Both the position numbers and the translations under genes were made by a program. Positions 1 through 5,673 of a stretch of 10,053 nucleotides of DNA are shown here, one piece after another (within the stretch, counting starts at the first letter, position 1; each line of letters opens with the position of its first letter). Under the pieces are notes generated by a model, which worked only from the letters and a program-made list of their open reading frames with translations, had not been told where the DNA came from and did no database searches. This DNA is from Limisphaerales bacterium (lineage in GTDB: Bacteria; Verrucomicrobiota; Verrucomicrobiia; Limisphaerales; UBA11358). The stretch is taken from positions 1-10,053 of the forward strand of contig DAIDJC010000107.1 of assembly GCA_027451565.1 (NCBI GenBank). The letters run 5' to 3'.

Positions 1-70
1 CATGGCCATGCGCAAGGCCGTGGCCATGGCGGAACAGTTTCATCCATCAAACCAGCACCAGGGAAGCTGA
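1..70 (+). CDS. C-terminal end of an unidentified protein (5' truncated)
   Basis: The frame beginning with the codon at base 2 is open from the window edge and stops at TGA 68-70, giving a tail that reads MAMRKAVAMAEQFHPSNQ and ends HQGS. The Ala/Met-rich helix followed by a short polar tail looks like the end of a cytoplasmic enzyme. There is a loose resemblance to the last helix of thiazole synthase (ThiG, typically AMxxAVEAGRxA), but 23 residues are too few to name it. The next gene starts 10 nt after this stop and its ribosome binding site (GAGG, 69-72) overlaps the stop, so the two genes are probably cotranscribed. The stretch could also be non-coding. Confidence 0.4.
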   Translation, partial: MAMRKAVAMAEQFHPSNQHQGS

Positions 71-80
71 GGCCAGTTCC

Positions 81-218
81 ATGGAAGATGGTCAAACCAG
101 TCTGGAAGTGCGACCCTGCCAGTTTTGTGGAGAGTCGGAAGGCGAGGCTCGGTTGGGAATGTGGATTTGCGATGCTTGTCTGGATTCGGCAGGCAGTAGC
201 TGTGGGGGGCTGGCCTGA
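81..218 (+). CDS. 45-residue C4 zinc-ribbon protein, ClpX zinc-finger-like
   Basis: ATG at 81 opens a 45-residue frame ending at TGA 216-218, with GAGG (69-72) placed 8 nt upstream. Two CxxC knuckles are present: C13-QF-C16 followed by GESEG, and WI-C30-DA-C33-LD. The pattern CxFCG...(V/W)ICDxC matches the zinc-binding domain of the ClpX unfoldase, but the spacer between knuckles is 13 residues rather than the usual 18, and no AAA+ domain follows. It probably folds as a single treble-clef or ribbon domain holding one zinc and could bind a protein or nucleic acid partner; no function is assigned. It sits 10 nt after the preceding gene and 86 nt before nfeD. Being so short, it might be a chance frame, but four correctly spaced cysteines plus a Shine-Dalgarno argue for a real gene. 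Confidence 0.6.
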   Translation: MEDGQTSLEVRPCQFCGESEGEARLGMWICDACLDSAGSSCGGLA

Positions 219-293
219 CCAGAAGGCGGAACGCTTAGGACTAAAGCAAAGTCTGGAACGGAGATGACTCCTTGCCACTGCCTTGGTTTTGAT

Positions 294-297
294 GGAG
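294..297 (+). promoter_or_regulatory. Ribosome binding site of nfeD
   Basis: GGAG lies 7 nt before ATG 305. It favours 305 over the out-of-frame ATG at 301, whose frame closes after about 39 codons, and over the in-frame ATG at 320, which has no purine-rich sequence at a suitable distance. Confidence 0.6.
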
Positions 298-304
298 TGT
301 ATGG

Positions 305-1618
305 ATGCGTATCGAGCTTATGCGAACCTGGGCTTACATCTTGGCACTGATCGCCTGCATGCTCCGTGGAACCGTGGCCTCCACGGTGGCCCTGGCCAGG
401 GTGAACGGTGCAATTAGCCCCGCCACAGCGGCTTATTTGGCGCGAGCGATTGACGAGGCTGCCTCGGAGAAAGACCAGTGCCTCGTCATAGAACTGGACA
501 CACCAGGAGGACTGTTGCAATCCACCAAGGAAATTGTCCAATCTCTTTACGCCGCTGAACTGCCCGTGGCAGTTTATGTTTCGCCACCGGGCGCCACCGC
601 TGCCAGCGCGGGTGTTTTCATCACGCTCGCCGCCGATGTGGCAGCAATGGCACCGCACACCACCATTGGGGCGGCACACCCGCTGGAACTCGGCGGCATT
701 TCACAAAACTTTTCCACGAATGATGTGTTCCGGCAAAAAATGGAAAACTACGCCTCCGCCTTCATTGAAGGCATTGCGGAAAAACGCCACCGAAACGCGG
801 CCTGGGCACGGGAAGCAGTGATCCACAGCCAGGCTGTGACCTCGGAAAAAGCCCTTCAAATGGGAGTGATTGACATTCTGGCCACCAACCTGCCTGATTT
901 GCTGGCCCAACTGAATGGACGCCAAGTCCAGGGCCGCACTCTTCAAACTTTGGGAGTTTCCGTCCATGAAATACCCGTCAGCATGCTGGAACAAACCCTG
1001 GAATGGTTTTGGCAGCCGGAGTTGATGTCCCTGCTTCTGCTGGTTGTCATTTATGGATTTATTTCAGAATTAAGCCATCCGGGTGCCTTGCTTCCGGGTG
1101 TGGCGGCTGTCCTGGCTTTGATTCTGCTTTTATACATGTCTGCCACGCTGCCCATGAACATCGCGGGCCTGGCCCTTATTTTATTGGCTATTGCCTTGCT
1201 GGTGGCAGACGCTTATGCCCCCAGCCATGGTGTTTTGACCGTGGGCGGAATTGCATCCTTTTTCATCGGCAGCCTGATGCTGTTCAACCATGCGCCCCCG
1301 GGGTTTCAACTGTCCATGACCTGGATCACATCCACCACCATGACCACGGCGGCCTTTTTCCTGTTTTTTGTAAGCAAAGGTATCCGCGCCCAATTTCTGC
1401 CTGCCAAGACCGGGCCGGATATCCTGTTGGGCCGCAGCGCTCCAATTCATATTGGCATTGACCGAAACAAAGGAACGGTCTTTATTGAAGGAGAGCTTTG
1501 GAGCGCGGAAAGTTCCGATCCGATTGAGGACGGATGCTGGGTGGTAATAACCGGGCGCCGGGGACTCACCCTGCTCGTCAAGCCCTTGAAATCAAACCAG
1601 AAAGAAACAAGCCCATGA
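305..1618 (+). CDS. nfeD: Long-form NfeD membrane-bound serine protease (ClpP class, slipin partner)
   Basis: This 437-residue protein has the full long-NfeD architecture. An N-terminal signal/anchor spans residues 1-26. A ClpP/crotonase-fold protease domain spans about 27-220, with the oxyanion-type motif ELDTPGG (63-69) and the nucleophile motif AASAG at Ser101. Lys145 in QKMENYASAF aligns with the general-base Lys138 of Pyrococcus PH1510 (nucleophile Ser97), so the Ser-Lys dyad is intact. Four or five membrane segments follow at about 239-258, 262-280, 285-302, 310-328 and 343-358. The C-terminal NfeD OB-fold domain (about 375-430) contains KGTVFIEGELWSA and ends RGLTLLVKP. The protease face is extracytoplasmic in this family. 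Characterised homologues cleave the hydrophobic C-terminus of the partner slipin, which is encoded directly downstream and overlaps by four bases. This pairing supports a role in membrane organisation or quality control. Family assignment is firm; the natural substrate here is inferred. Confidence 0.95.
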   Translation: MRIELMRTWAYILALIACMLRGTVASTVALARVNGAISPATAAYLARAIDEAASEKDQCLVIELDTPGGLLQSTKEIVQSLYAAELPVAVYVSPPGATAASAGVFITLAADVAAMAPHTTIGAAHPLELGGISQNFSTNDVFRQKMENYASAFIEGIAEKRHRNAAWAREAVIHSQAVTSEKALQMGVIDILATNLPDLLAQLNGRQVQGRTLQTLGVSVHEIPVSMLEQTLEWFWQPELMSLLLLVVIYGFISELSHPGALLPGVAAVLALILLLYMSATLPMNIAGLALILLAIALLVADAYAPSHGVLTVGGIASFFIGSLMLFNHAPPGFQLSMTWITSTTMTTAAFFLFFVSKGIRAQFLPAKTGPDILLGRSAPIHIGIDRNKGTVFIEGELWSAESSDPIEDGCWVVITGRRGLTLLVKPLKSNQKETSP

Positions 1619-2403
1619 ACCAGGACCCGATCAATACCCTTGTAACATTGTTTAAAACATCATTGGCCATCCTTGTGCCCGTGGCTGTGATTGCCTTCAT
1701 GATCTTGCCGCAAGCGGTGCGGATTTTGAGGGAATACGAACGCGGAGTGGTTTTCCGCCTGGGCAAATTGCTGGATGCCAAGGGCCCCGGCGTGGTGTTT
1801 CTATTTCCGATAATAGACCGAATGGTGCGCATGGATTTGCGGGTGGTGACCATAGACGTTTCCAAGCAGGAAGTAATGACCAGGGACAATGTGCCCGCCA
1901 CGGTGGATGCGGTGGTGTATTTCCGCGTGATCAACCCCTTGGATGCAGTGGTGAAGGTGGAGAATTATTTTCGGGCCACGTCGCTCATAGCTCAAACCAC
2001 CCTCCGCAGCGTGCTGGGCCAGGCACAACTGGACGACCTGTTGGCCCAGCGCGATTCCATCAATCAAAAACTCCAGGAAATCATTGATCGCCAGACTGAG
2101 CCTTGGGGAGTGAAAGTGACCTCCGTGGAAATCAAGGATGTGGCCCTGCCGGACAGCATGAAAAGGGCGATGGCCAAACAGGCGGAGGCCGAACGCGAAC
2201 GCCGGGCCAAGGTGGTAAACGCACAGGGCGAATTTGAGGCGGCGGAAAAAATGGTCCAAGCCGCCGGCATGATCGCCCGCGAGCCGATTGCCCTGCAATT
2301 GCGCTATCTTCAAACCATGAGGGAAATGGCCAGCGAACATAACACCACCACCTTTTTGCCGCTGCCCATTGACCTCTTCAGCGCTTTCCTCAAAAAATCC
2401 TGA
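1615..2403 (+). CDS. Slipin, SPFH/band 7 (stomatin) family membrane protein
   Basis: The 262-residue protein starts at ATG 1615, whose bases form an ATGA overlap with the nfeD stop. This implies translational coupling, since the upstream Shine-Dalgarno is weak. A longer in-frame start at 1534 would add 27 residues lying inside nfeD and lacking slipin character. A hydrophobic anchor spans about 15-35 (LAILVPVAVIAFMILP). The band 7/PHB domain follows, with the stomatin signatures EYERGVVFRLGK (40-51), GPGVVFLFPIID (57-68), MTRDNVPATVDAVVYFRV (88-105) and LGQAQLDDLLAQRD (134-147). An Ala/Glu/Lys-rich coiled coil spans about 183-215. The short C-terminal hydrophobic segment TTTFLPLPIDLFSAFLK is the type of site cleaved by NfeD proteases. 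Slipins oligomerise into membrane microdomain scaffolds; the usual length is 250-280 residues, so this one looks complete. Together with nfeD it forms the classic stomatin operon. Confidence 0.95.
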   Translation: MNQDPINTLVTLFKTSLAILVPVAVIAFMILPQAVRILREYERGVVFRLGKLLDAKGPGVVFLFPIIDRMVRMDLRVVTIDVSKQEVMTRDNVPATVDAVVYFRVINPLDAVVKVENYFRATSLIAQTTLRSVLGQAQLDDLLAQRDSINQKLQEIIDRQTEPWGVKVTSVEIKDVALPDSMKRAMAKQAEAERERRAKVVNAQGEFEAAEKMVQAAGMIAREPIALQLRYLQTMREMASEHNTTTFLPLPIDLFSAFLKKS

Positions 2404-2426
2404 CCGGCCACCTGTCATTCCATCCA

Positions 2427-2672
2427 ATGCCACTGTACGAATACGAGCTATGCGAGGGGTCCTGCAAGGTCTGCGGGGGCAAATTCACCCTGAACCGTCC
2501 CATTTCCGCTGCGCCGCTGGAAAAATGCCCGGCCTGCAAGAAGCCGGTTCGCAAAATTATTTCCAGTTTCAACACCCCTCACAAACTCAAGCCCCTGTCC
2601 ATCTCCGACGCCAAAAAATCGGGATTCCAAGTCTATAAACGCTTGGGCAAGGGAGAATACGAGCGCCAATAA
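2427..2672 (+). CDS. FmdB-family zinc-ribbon protein
   Basis: This 81-residue protein opens with MPLYEYELC, the hallmark of the FmdB/CxxC_CXXC_SSSS family (usually M-P-x-Y-E-Y). Zinc ligands are probably C13-KV-C16 and C34-PA-C37, with an extra cysteine at C9. The ribbon is followed by the family's hydrophobic turn KPVRKIISSF and a basic C-terminal tail (KKSGFQVYKRLGKGEYERQ). The family is named after a putative regulator of formamidase in Methylophilus, but its biochemical role is generally unknown. It starts 23 nt after the slipin stop with no obvious Shine-Dalgarno, so it is probably the last gene of the nfeD-slipin transcription unit. No intrinsic terminator is visible after it. Confidence 0.85.
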   Translation: MPLYEYELCEGSCKVCGGKFTLNRPISAAPLEKCPACKKPVRKIISSFNTPHKLKPLSISDAKKSGFQVYKRLGKGEYERQ

Positions 2673-2797
2673 ACGGATTCAAAGCTGTTTCCAAGCAAAT
2701 CCAAGGCACCGGGTTGACTCATACTAAATGCTACCGGCGCCGGGCGGTGGACGGATTAAAGGCGGGACGCTCCCTTTTGACGCTTCCGCCTTCCGCG

Positions 2798-2833
2798 TTG
2801 ACGCGGTTTGAAAATTTTGACGCGGTTTGAAAA
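2798..2833 (+). repeat. 17-bp tandem direct repeat, 19-bp period
   Basis: TTGACGCGGTTTGAAAA occurs perfectly at 2798-2814 and again at 2817-2833, separated by two T residues, so the start-to-start distance is 19 bp (near two helical turns). A partial third element, TTTTGACGC, lies at 2775-2783. The second copy supplies the -35 box of the promoter for the downstream secreted protein. The array could be a promoter duplication or paired sites for a transcription factor. Confidence 0.8.
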
Positions 2834-2845
2834 ATGCGATACATT
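2817..2845 (+). promoter_or_regulatory. Sigma70-type promoter of the secreted-protein gene
   Basis: TTGACG (2817-2822) and TACATT (2840-2845) are separated by exactly 17 bp, close to the TTGACA-N17-TATAAT consensus. Transcription would start near 2852, only about 5 nt before ATG 2857. The region between has no Shine-Dalgarno (GAGTAACCGTT), so the mRNA is predicted to be leaderless or nearly so. Confidence 0.65.
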
Positions 2846-2856
2846 GAGTAACCGTT

Positions 2857-3864
2857 ATGGGTCTGCCATTCCGCACATTTCAAATCTTGAGCCTGGCCGC
2901 AATTTGTGCGGGCCAGGTTTATGGAGGAGCGCAAGCACAGGCAGACCCCGCATCAGCGTTATCAACCTTTTCCAAGCCCTCCACGGAAGACCTGCCGAAC
3001 GGCGCCCCTGGCGTGACACTTCCCGACAATCCGGATGGTTTTCACAGGTGGGGCGGGATAAGCTCGGCCCAATCTGGCTCGCTGCCAGAAGCCACGCCAG
3101 ACCTGTCCACCCGCCAATCCCAGCAGCAAAAAGACCGGGCTGAATGGTCCCTTCTCACGCCGGAAGAGATCATGGGCATACAAACACCGGAGGAAATGTT
3201 CGGCTTGGCTGTTCCCGGCCAGGATTTGTCGCCGGAGGAGCGCTACATGAACCGGCAGGAAGCTGCCAAAAGACACTCCGCCACCGCTTCCAGCAGAGAA
3301 AATCAAACCGATTCTTCAGGCGACTTTTCCAATGGGCAAAACTTGTCTCAACGCGGGTTTTCCAGCCTGTTTGACCAGCCCGGGACAGAAAGTTCCAGCC
3401 TGGACGGTTCCCACTCTCAGATCGGACTTGGATTCAGCAGGATCTTTGGCGGGGCTCAAAATGGTGGCTCCCCTCAAAGAGGTGCCGCCAGCATGAATGC
3501 CGCCCAAGCTGCGGCATCCGGCGACCGGGCTGCGGAAGCACAAAAGGAGGAGTTGGACATGGCCAATTTCAGAAAACTGATCGGCGAAACGCCCCCGGCG
3601 CCCGTAACAGAATTTTCCAAACCCGACCAGAACACCTTGTCGGGTTTGGAAACTCCCTTTGCCTTTTCAGGCCAGAATGCAATGAGGTTGGTCCAGCCCA
3701 AGGATCCCAGCAAACCAGAAGGCCTGGCACTGCCGCCTGAAATCGTGGGCTACGCCGCCCCTCCCAGAAAAGTCAAGAAGCCATCGTGGAAGCCTCAGCT
3801 TCCGCCCTGGATGAATGACGACTCCACCCCTTCCTCCCGCCCGCCCCAGCGCAAGTTCTATTGA
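2857..3864 (+). CDS. Exported, mostly disordered protein of unknown function
   Basis: I do not recognise this 335-residue protein. A classical signal peptide is visible: R6, hydrophobic core FQILSLAAICAG, and a likely cleavage site AQA|D after residue 29. The only cysteine (C17) lies inside the signal and does not form a valid lipobox, so the mature chain is cysteine-free. The mature part is rich in Ser, Pro, Gln, Gly and Ala and appears largely disordered. It contains a spaced TPEE motif (TPEEIMG at 101, TPEEMFG at 110, SPEERYM at 125), a Gln/Ala-rich possible helix at about 212-240, and a basic, Pro/Trp-rich C-terminus (KKPSWKPQLPPWMN, then RPPQRKFY). This resembles lineage-specific verrucomicrobial hypothetical proteins. 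It has its own promoter and is probably monocistronic; it converges on gspE with 61 bp between the stops. A periplasmic or envelope-associated role is inferred only from the signal peptide. Confidence 0.8.
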   Translation: MGLPFRTFQILSLAAICAGQVYGGAQAQADPASALSTFSKPSTEDLPNGAPGVTLPDNPDGFHRWGGISSAQSGSLPEATPDLSTRQSQQQKDRAEWSLLTPEEIMGIQTPEEMFGLAVPGQDLSPEERYMNRQEAAKRHSATASSRENQTDSSGDFSNGQNLSQRGFSSLFDQPGTESSSLDGSHSQIGLGFSRIFGGAQNGGSPQRGAASMNAAQAAASGDRAAEAQKEELDMANFRKLIGETPPAPVTEFSKPDQNTLSGLETPFAFSGQNAMRLVQPKDPSKPEGLALPPEIVGYAAPPRKVKKPSWKPQLPPWMNDDSTPSSRPPQRKFY

Positions 3865-3911
3865 GTGCGCCCCGCTGTGAGTGTGGCCCGGGATGGTCAG
3901 GATGGTGAACT

Positions 3912-3931
3912 CCGGTCAATGCCGGTCAATG
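3912..3931. repeat. Perfect 10-bp tandem duplication at the gspE stop
   Basis: CCGGTCAATG is repeated back to back (3912-3921 and 3922-3931). The TCA inside the right copy is the gspE stop codon on the minus strand, so the left copy is an untranslated duplicate of the gene's last bases. It is most likely a replication-slippage product. Confidence 0.8.
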
Positions 3932-5671
3932 TTGTGACGTGGTGACCAGGACCTGCTCCAAGGTGGATAGCCCGGCCCGCGCGCGATCCAAAGCCACCAT
4001 GCGGAGTGTGCGCATGCCCTGTTCAATGGCCAGCTTGCCAATGTCCCGCGTGTTGGCGCGCGATATCACCATTTTGCGGATCTCATCCGAGATGGTCATG
4101 ACCTCGATGATGGCCAGGCGTCCGGTGTAGCCAGAGTTTTTGCAGCGGTCACAGCCCCTGCCCCGGTGAAGTTGCACTCCTTCAAACATGGCTGGATCAA
4201 TTCCCAGGTCTGCATACATGCGCGCGGGATAGGTGACAGGCTCCTTGCAGTGGGAACAAATCCTGCGCATCAAGCGCTGGGCACAGGAAAGAATGAGCGA
4301 CGAGGAAATCAAGAACGGGGCAATGTTCATGTCATCCAGGCGGGCAATGGCGCCCGGCGCGTCATTGCAGTGCATCGTGGACAACACCTGGTGGCCGGTC
4401 AACGCGGCTTCAATGGCAATTTCCGCCGTTTCGGTGTCCCGAATTTCCCCGATCATGATGATGTCCGGGTCCTGGCGCAAAATGGACCTGAGCGTGCTTG
4501 CAAAAGTCAGGCCGATTTCTTTCTTGGTGGGAACCTGGTTGATGCCGGGCAACTGGAATTCGACGGGGTCCTCCACCGTGACGATGTTCCACGTGGGATT
4601 GTTCAGTTCATTCAGGACGGAGTAGAGCGTGGTGGTTTTGCCGGATCCCGTGGGGCCGGTCACCAGAATGAGGCCATGCGGGGCGTCTATGGCCGTCTTG
4701 AACTGCCGGAATGTGGCCTCATCCAATCCCAGCTTGTCAATGCTGGCGGACAAGTTGCTTTTATCCAGGACGCGGAGCACGATTTTTTCACCATGGACCG
4801 TGGGCAGGATGGAAACGCGCAGGTCGTAATCCTTGCCGCTCACCTTCACGCGCATGCGTCCATCCTGGGGCAGGCGCCGCTCGGCGATATCCAGGTTGGA
4901 CATGATTTTGAAGCGGGAAGCGAGGGCCAGTTGCATTTGCTTGGGCGGCGGGGTGGCATCCAAAAGCACGCCATCCACGCGGTATCTCAGGCGCATTTGC
5001 TTTTCAAATGGCTCAAGATGCACGTCGCTGGCGCTGTCCTTGATCGCTTTCAGCACAATGAGGTTGGCCAGCTTGATCACCGGCGCCTCCTCGCTGTAAG
5101 CCGCCAACTTGTCGAGGTTCACCTCCTCCACAGCCTCATTCACCGCCTCTAACGTCTCGCCTTCCGAATCAGCATCCGCGCGCTTTTGGGCGTCCTGAAT
5201 GAGGTCCTCCATGGAACCGCCCTTGCTGGTTTCAATGGCATTGAGCTTTTCAGTGATGGCCTTCTCCGAGGCAATCAGGGGAATGACATCCAGCTTCGTG
5301 ATCCGGCGCACGTCATCAATGGCCAGCACATTCAGTGGATCCGCCATGGCCAGAAACAACTGGTTTTCCAGCCGGCTGACGGGGACCACCTTGTGGTTTT
5401 GGGATATTTCCGTGGGCAACAAATCCGCCACCCCCGGCGGGATGCTTAGGCGGCTCAGATTGATGGGCGCCACGTTGAGAACCCGTCCCATGCAAACCGA
5501 CAGGTCTTCGGGACTCACATACTGCCGGTCCTTGTCCACCAATAGCTTGACCAGCCGTGATCCCTCCTTTTTCTGCCTCTCCAGAAGCTCCTCGATCTGT
5601 TGATTGCTCAACAGTCCATCCTCGATCAGCGCATCGGCAATGCGCTCGGCAAATGATTTGATTCTAGCCAT
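3926..5671 (-). CDS. GspE/PilB-type secretion/pilus assembly ATPase
   Basis: This 581-residue protein is the hexameric cytoplasmic ATPase that powers type II secretion or type IV pilus assembly. I chose ATG 5671 (MARIKSFAERIADAL) over the longer start at 5731: it has AAGGTG (complement of 5683-5688) upstream and begins 2 nt after the preceding stop. Domains: an MshEN/T2SSE_N region (about 8-150) whose first half reads RIADALIEDGLL, where canonical c-di-GMP-binding forms have R-L-G-x-x-L; an acidic linker (about 155-190); an N2/PAS-like domain with SASDVHLEPFE (about 213-223) and RLPQDGRM; Walker A GPTGSGKTT at 339-347; Asp box TVEDPVEF (365-372); Walker B DPDIIMIGEIRD (401-412); and His box LTGHQVLSTMHCND (424-437). 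The zinc tetracysteine is C472-SH-C475 and C507-DR-C510. All catalytic elements are intact. Length fits PilB/GspE (about 560-600). The sequence alone does not separate T2SS from T4P use, and no other machine components lie in the window. Confidence 0.95.
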   Translation of the reverse strand: MARIKSFAERIADALIEDGLLSNQQIEELLERQKKEGSRLVKLLVDKDRQYVSPEDLSVCMGRVLNVAPINLSRLSIPPGVADLLPTEISQNHKVVPVSRLENQLFLAMADPLNVLAIDDVRRITKLDVIPLIASEKAITEKLNAIETSKGGSMEDLIQDAQKRADADSEGETLEAVNEAVEEVNLDKLAAYSEEAPVIKLANLIVLKAIKDSASDVHLEPFEKQMRLRYRVDGVLLDATPPPKQMQLALASRFKIMSNLDIAERRLPQDGRMRVKVSGKDYDLRVSILPTVHGEKIVLRVLDKSNLSASIDKLGLDEATFRQFKTAIDAPHGLILVTGPTGSGKTTTLYSVLNELNNPTWNIVTVEDPVEFQLPGINQVPTKKEIGLTFASTLRSILRQDPDIIMIGEIRDTETAEIAIEAALTGHQVLSTMHCNDAPGAIARLDDMNIAPFLISSSLILSCAQRLMRRICSHCKEPVTYPARMYADLGIDPAMFEGVQLHRGRGCDRCKNSGYTGRLAIIEVMTISDEIRKMVISRANTRDIGKLAIEQGMRTLRMVALDRARAGLSTLEQVLVTTSQH

Positions 5672-5673
5672 GA

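Larger units (their letters stand above)
2673..2856. other. 184-bp intergenic region with repeats and a promoter
   Basis: The gap contains the 10-bp perfect palindrome CCGGCGCCGG (2734-2743) with no following T-run, three TTGACGC elements (2777, 2798, 2817), a short inverted repeat CCGCG-TTGA-CGCGG (2793-2806), and a sigma70-type promoter at its right end. Two similar stretches, ACGGATTCAAAGC just after the fmdB stop and ACGGATTAAAGGC near 2751, are imperfect copies of one another. No RNA gene was recognised. Confidence 0.6.

Noticed and set aside
92..679. Minus-strand open frame (195 codons) over the zinc-ribbon gene and the start of nfeD
   Set aside because: It runs antisense to the conserved protease domain and its translation has low-quality, Cys/His/Arg-rich composition without a motif.
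1534..1614. Upstream extension of the slipin start
   Set aside because: The 27 extra codons overlap nfeD, do not resemble slipin N-termini, and the ATGA coupling at 1615 gives a normal-length protein.
1801..2433. Minus-strand open frame (210 codons) over the slipin gene
   Set aside because: It is antisense to a clear SPFH protein. Its composition (Gly/His-rich) is that of a complement frame and no domain is visible.
2734..2743. CCGGCGCCGG palindrome as a terminator for the nfeD-slipin-fmdB unit
   Set aside because: The stem is only five base pairs with no loop and no downstream T-run, so it does not fit an intrinsic terminator.
2808..3143. Alternative frame starting upstream of the secreted protein
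   Set aside because: It is out of frame with the signal-peptide-bearing protein, begins inside the promoter repeat, and lacks any domain or conserved composition.
4166..5152. Long plus-strand open frame (328 codons) opposite gspE
   Set aside because: It lies wholly antisense to a gene with every GspE motif intact, and its translation is rich in His/Gly/Gln without any recognisable domain. This is the usual shadow of GC-rich codon use.
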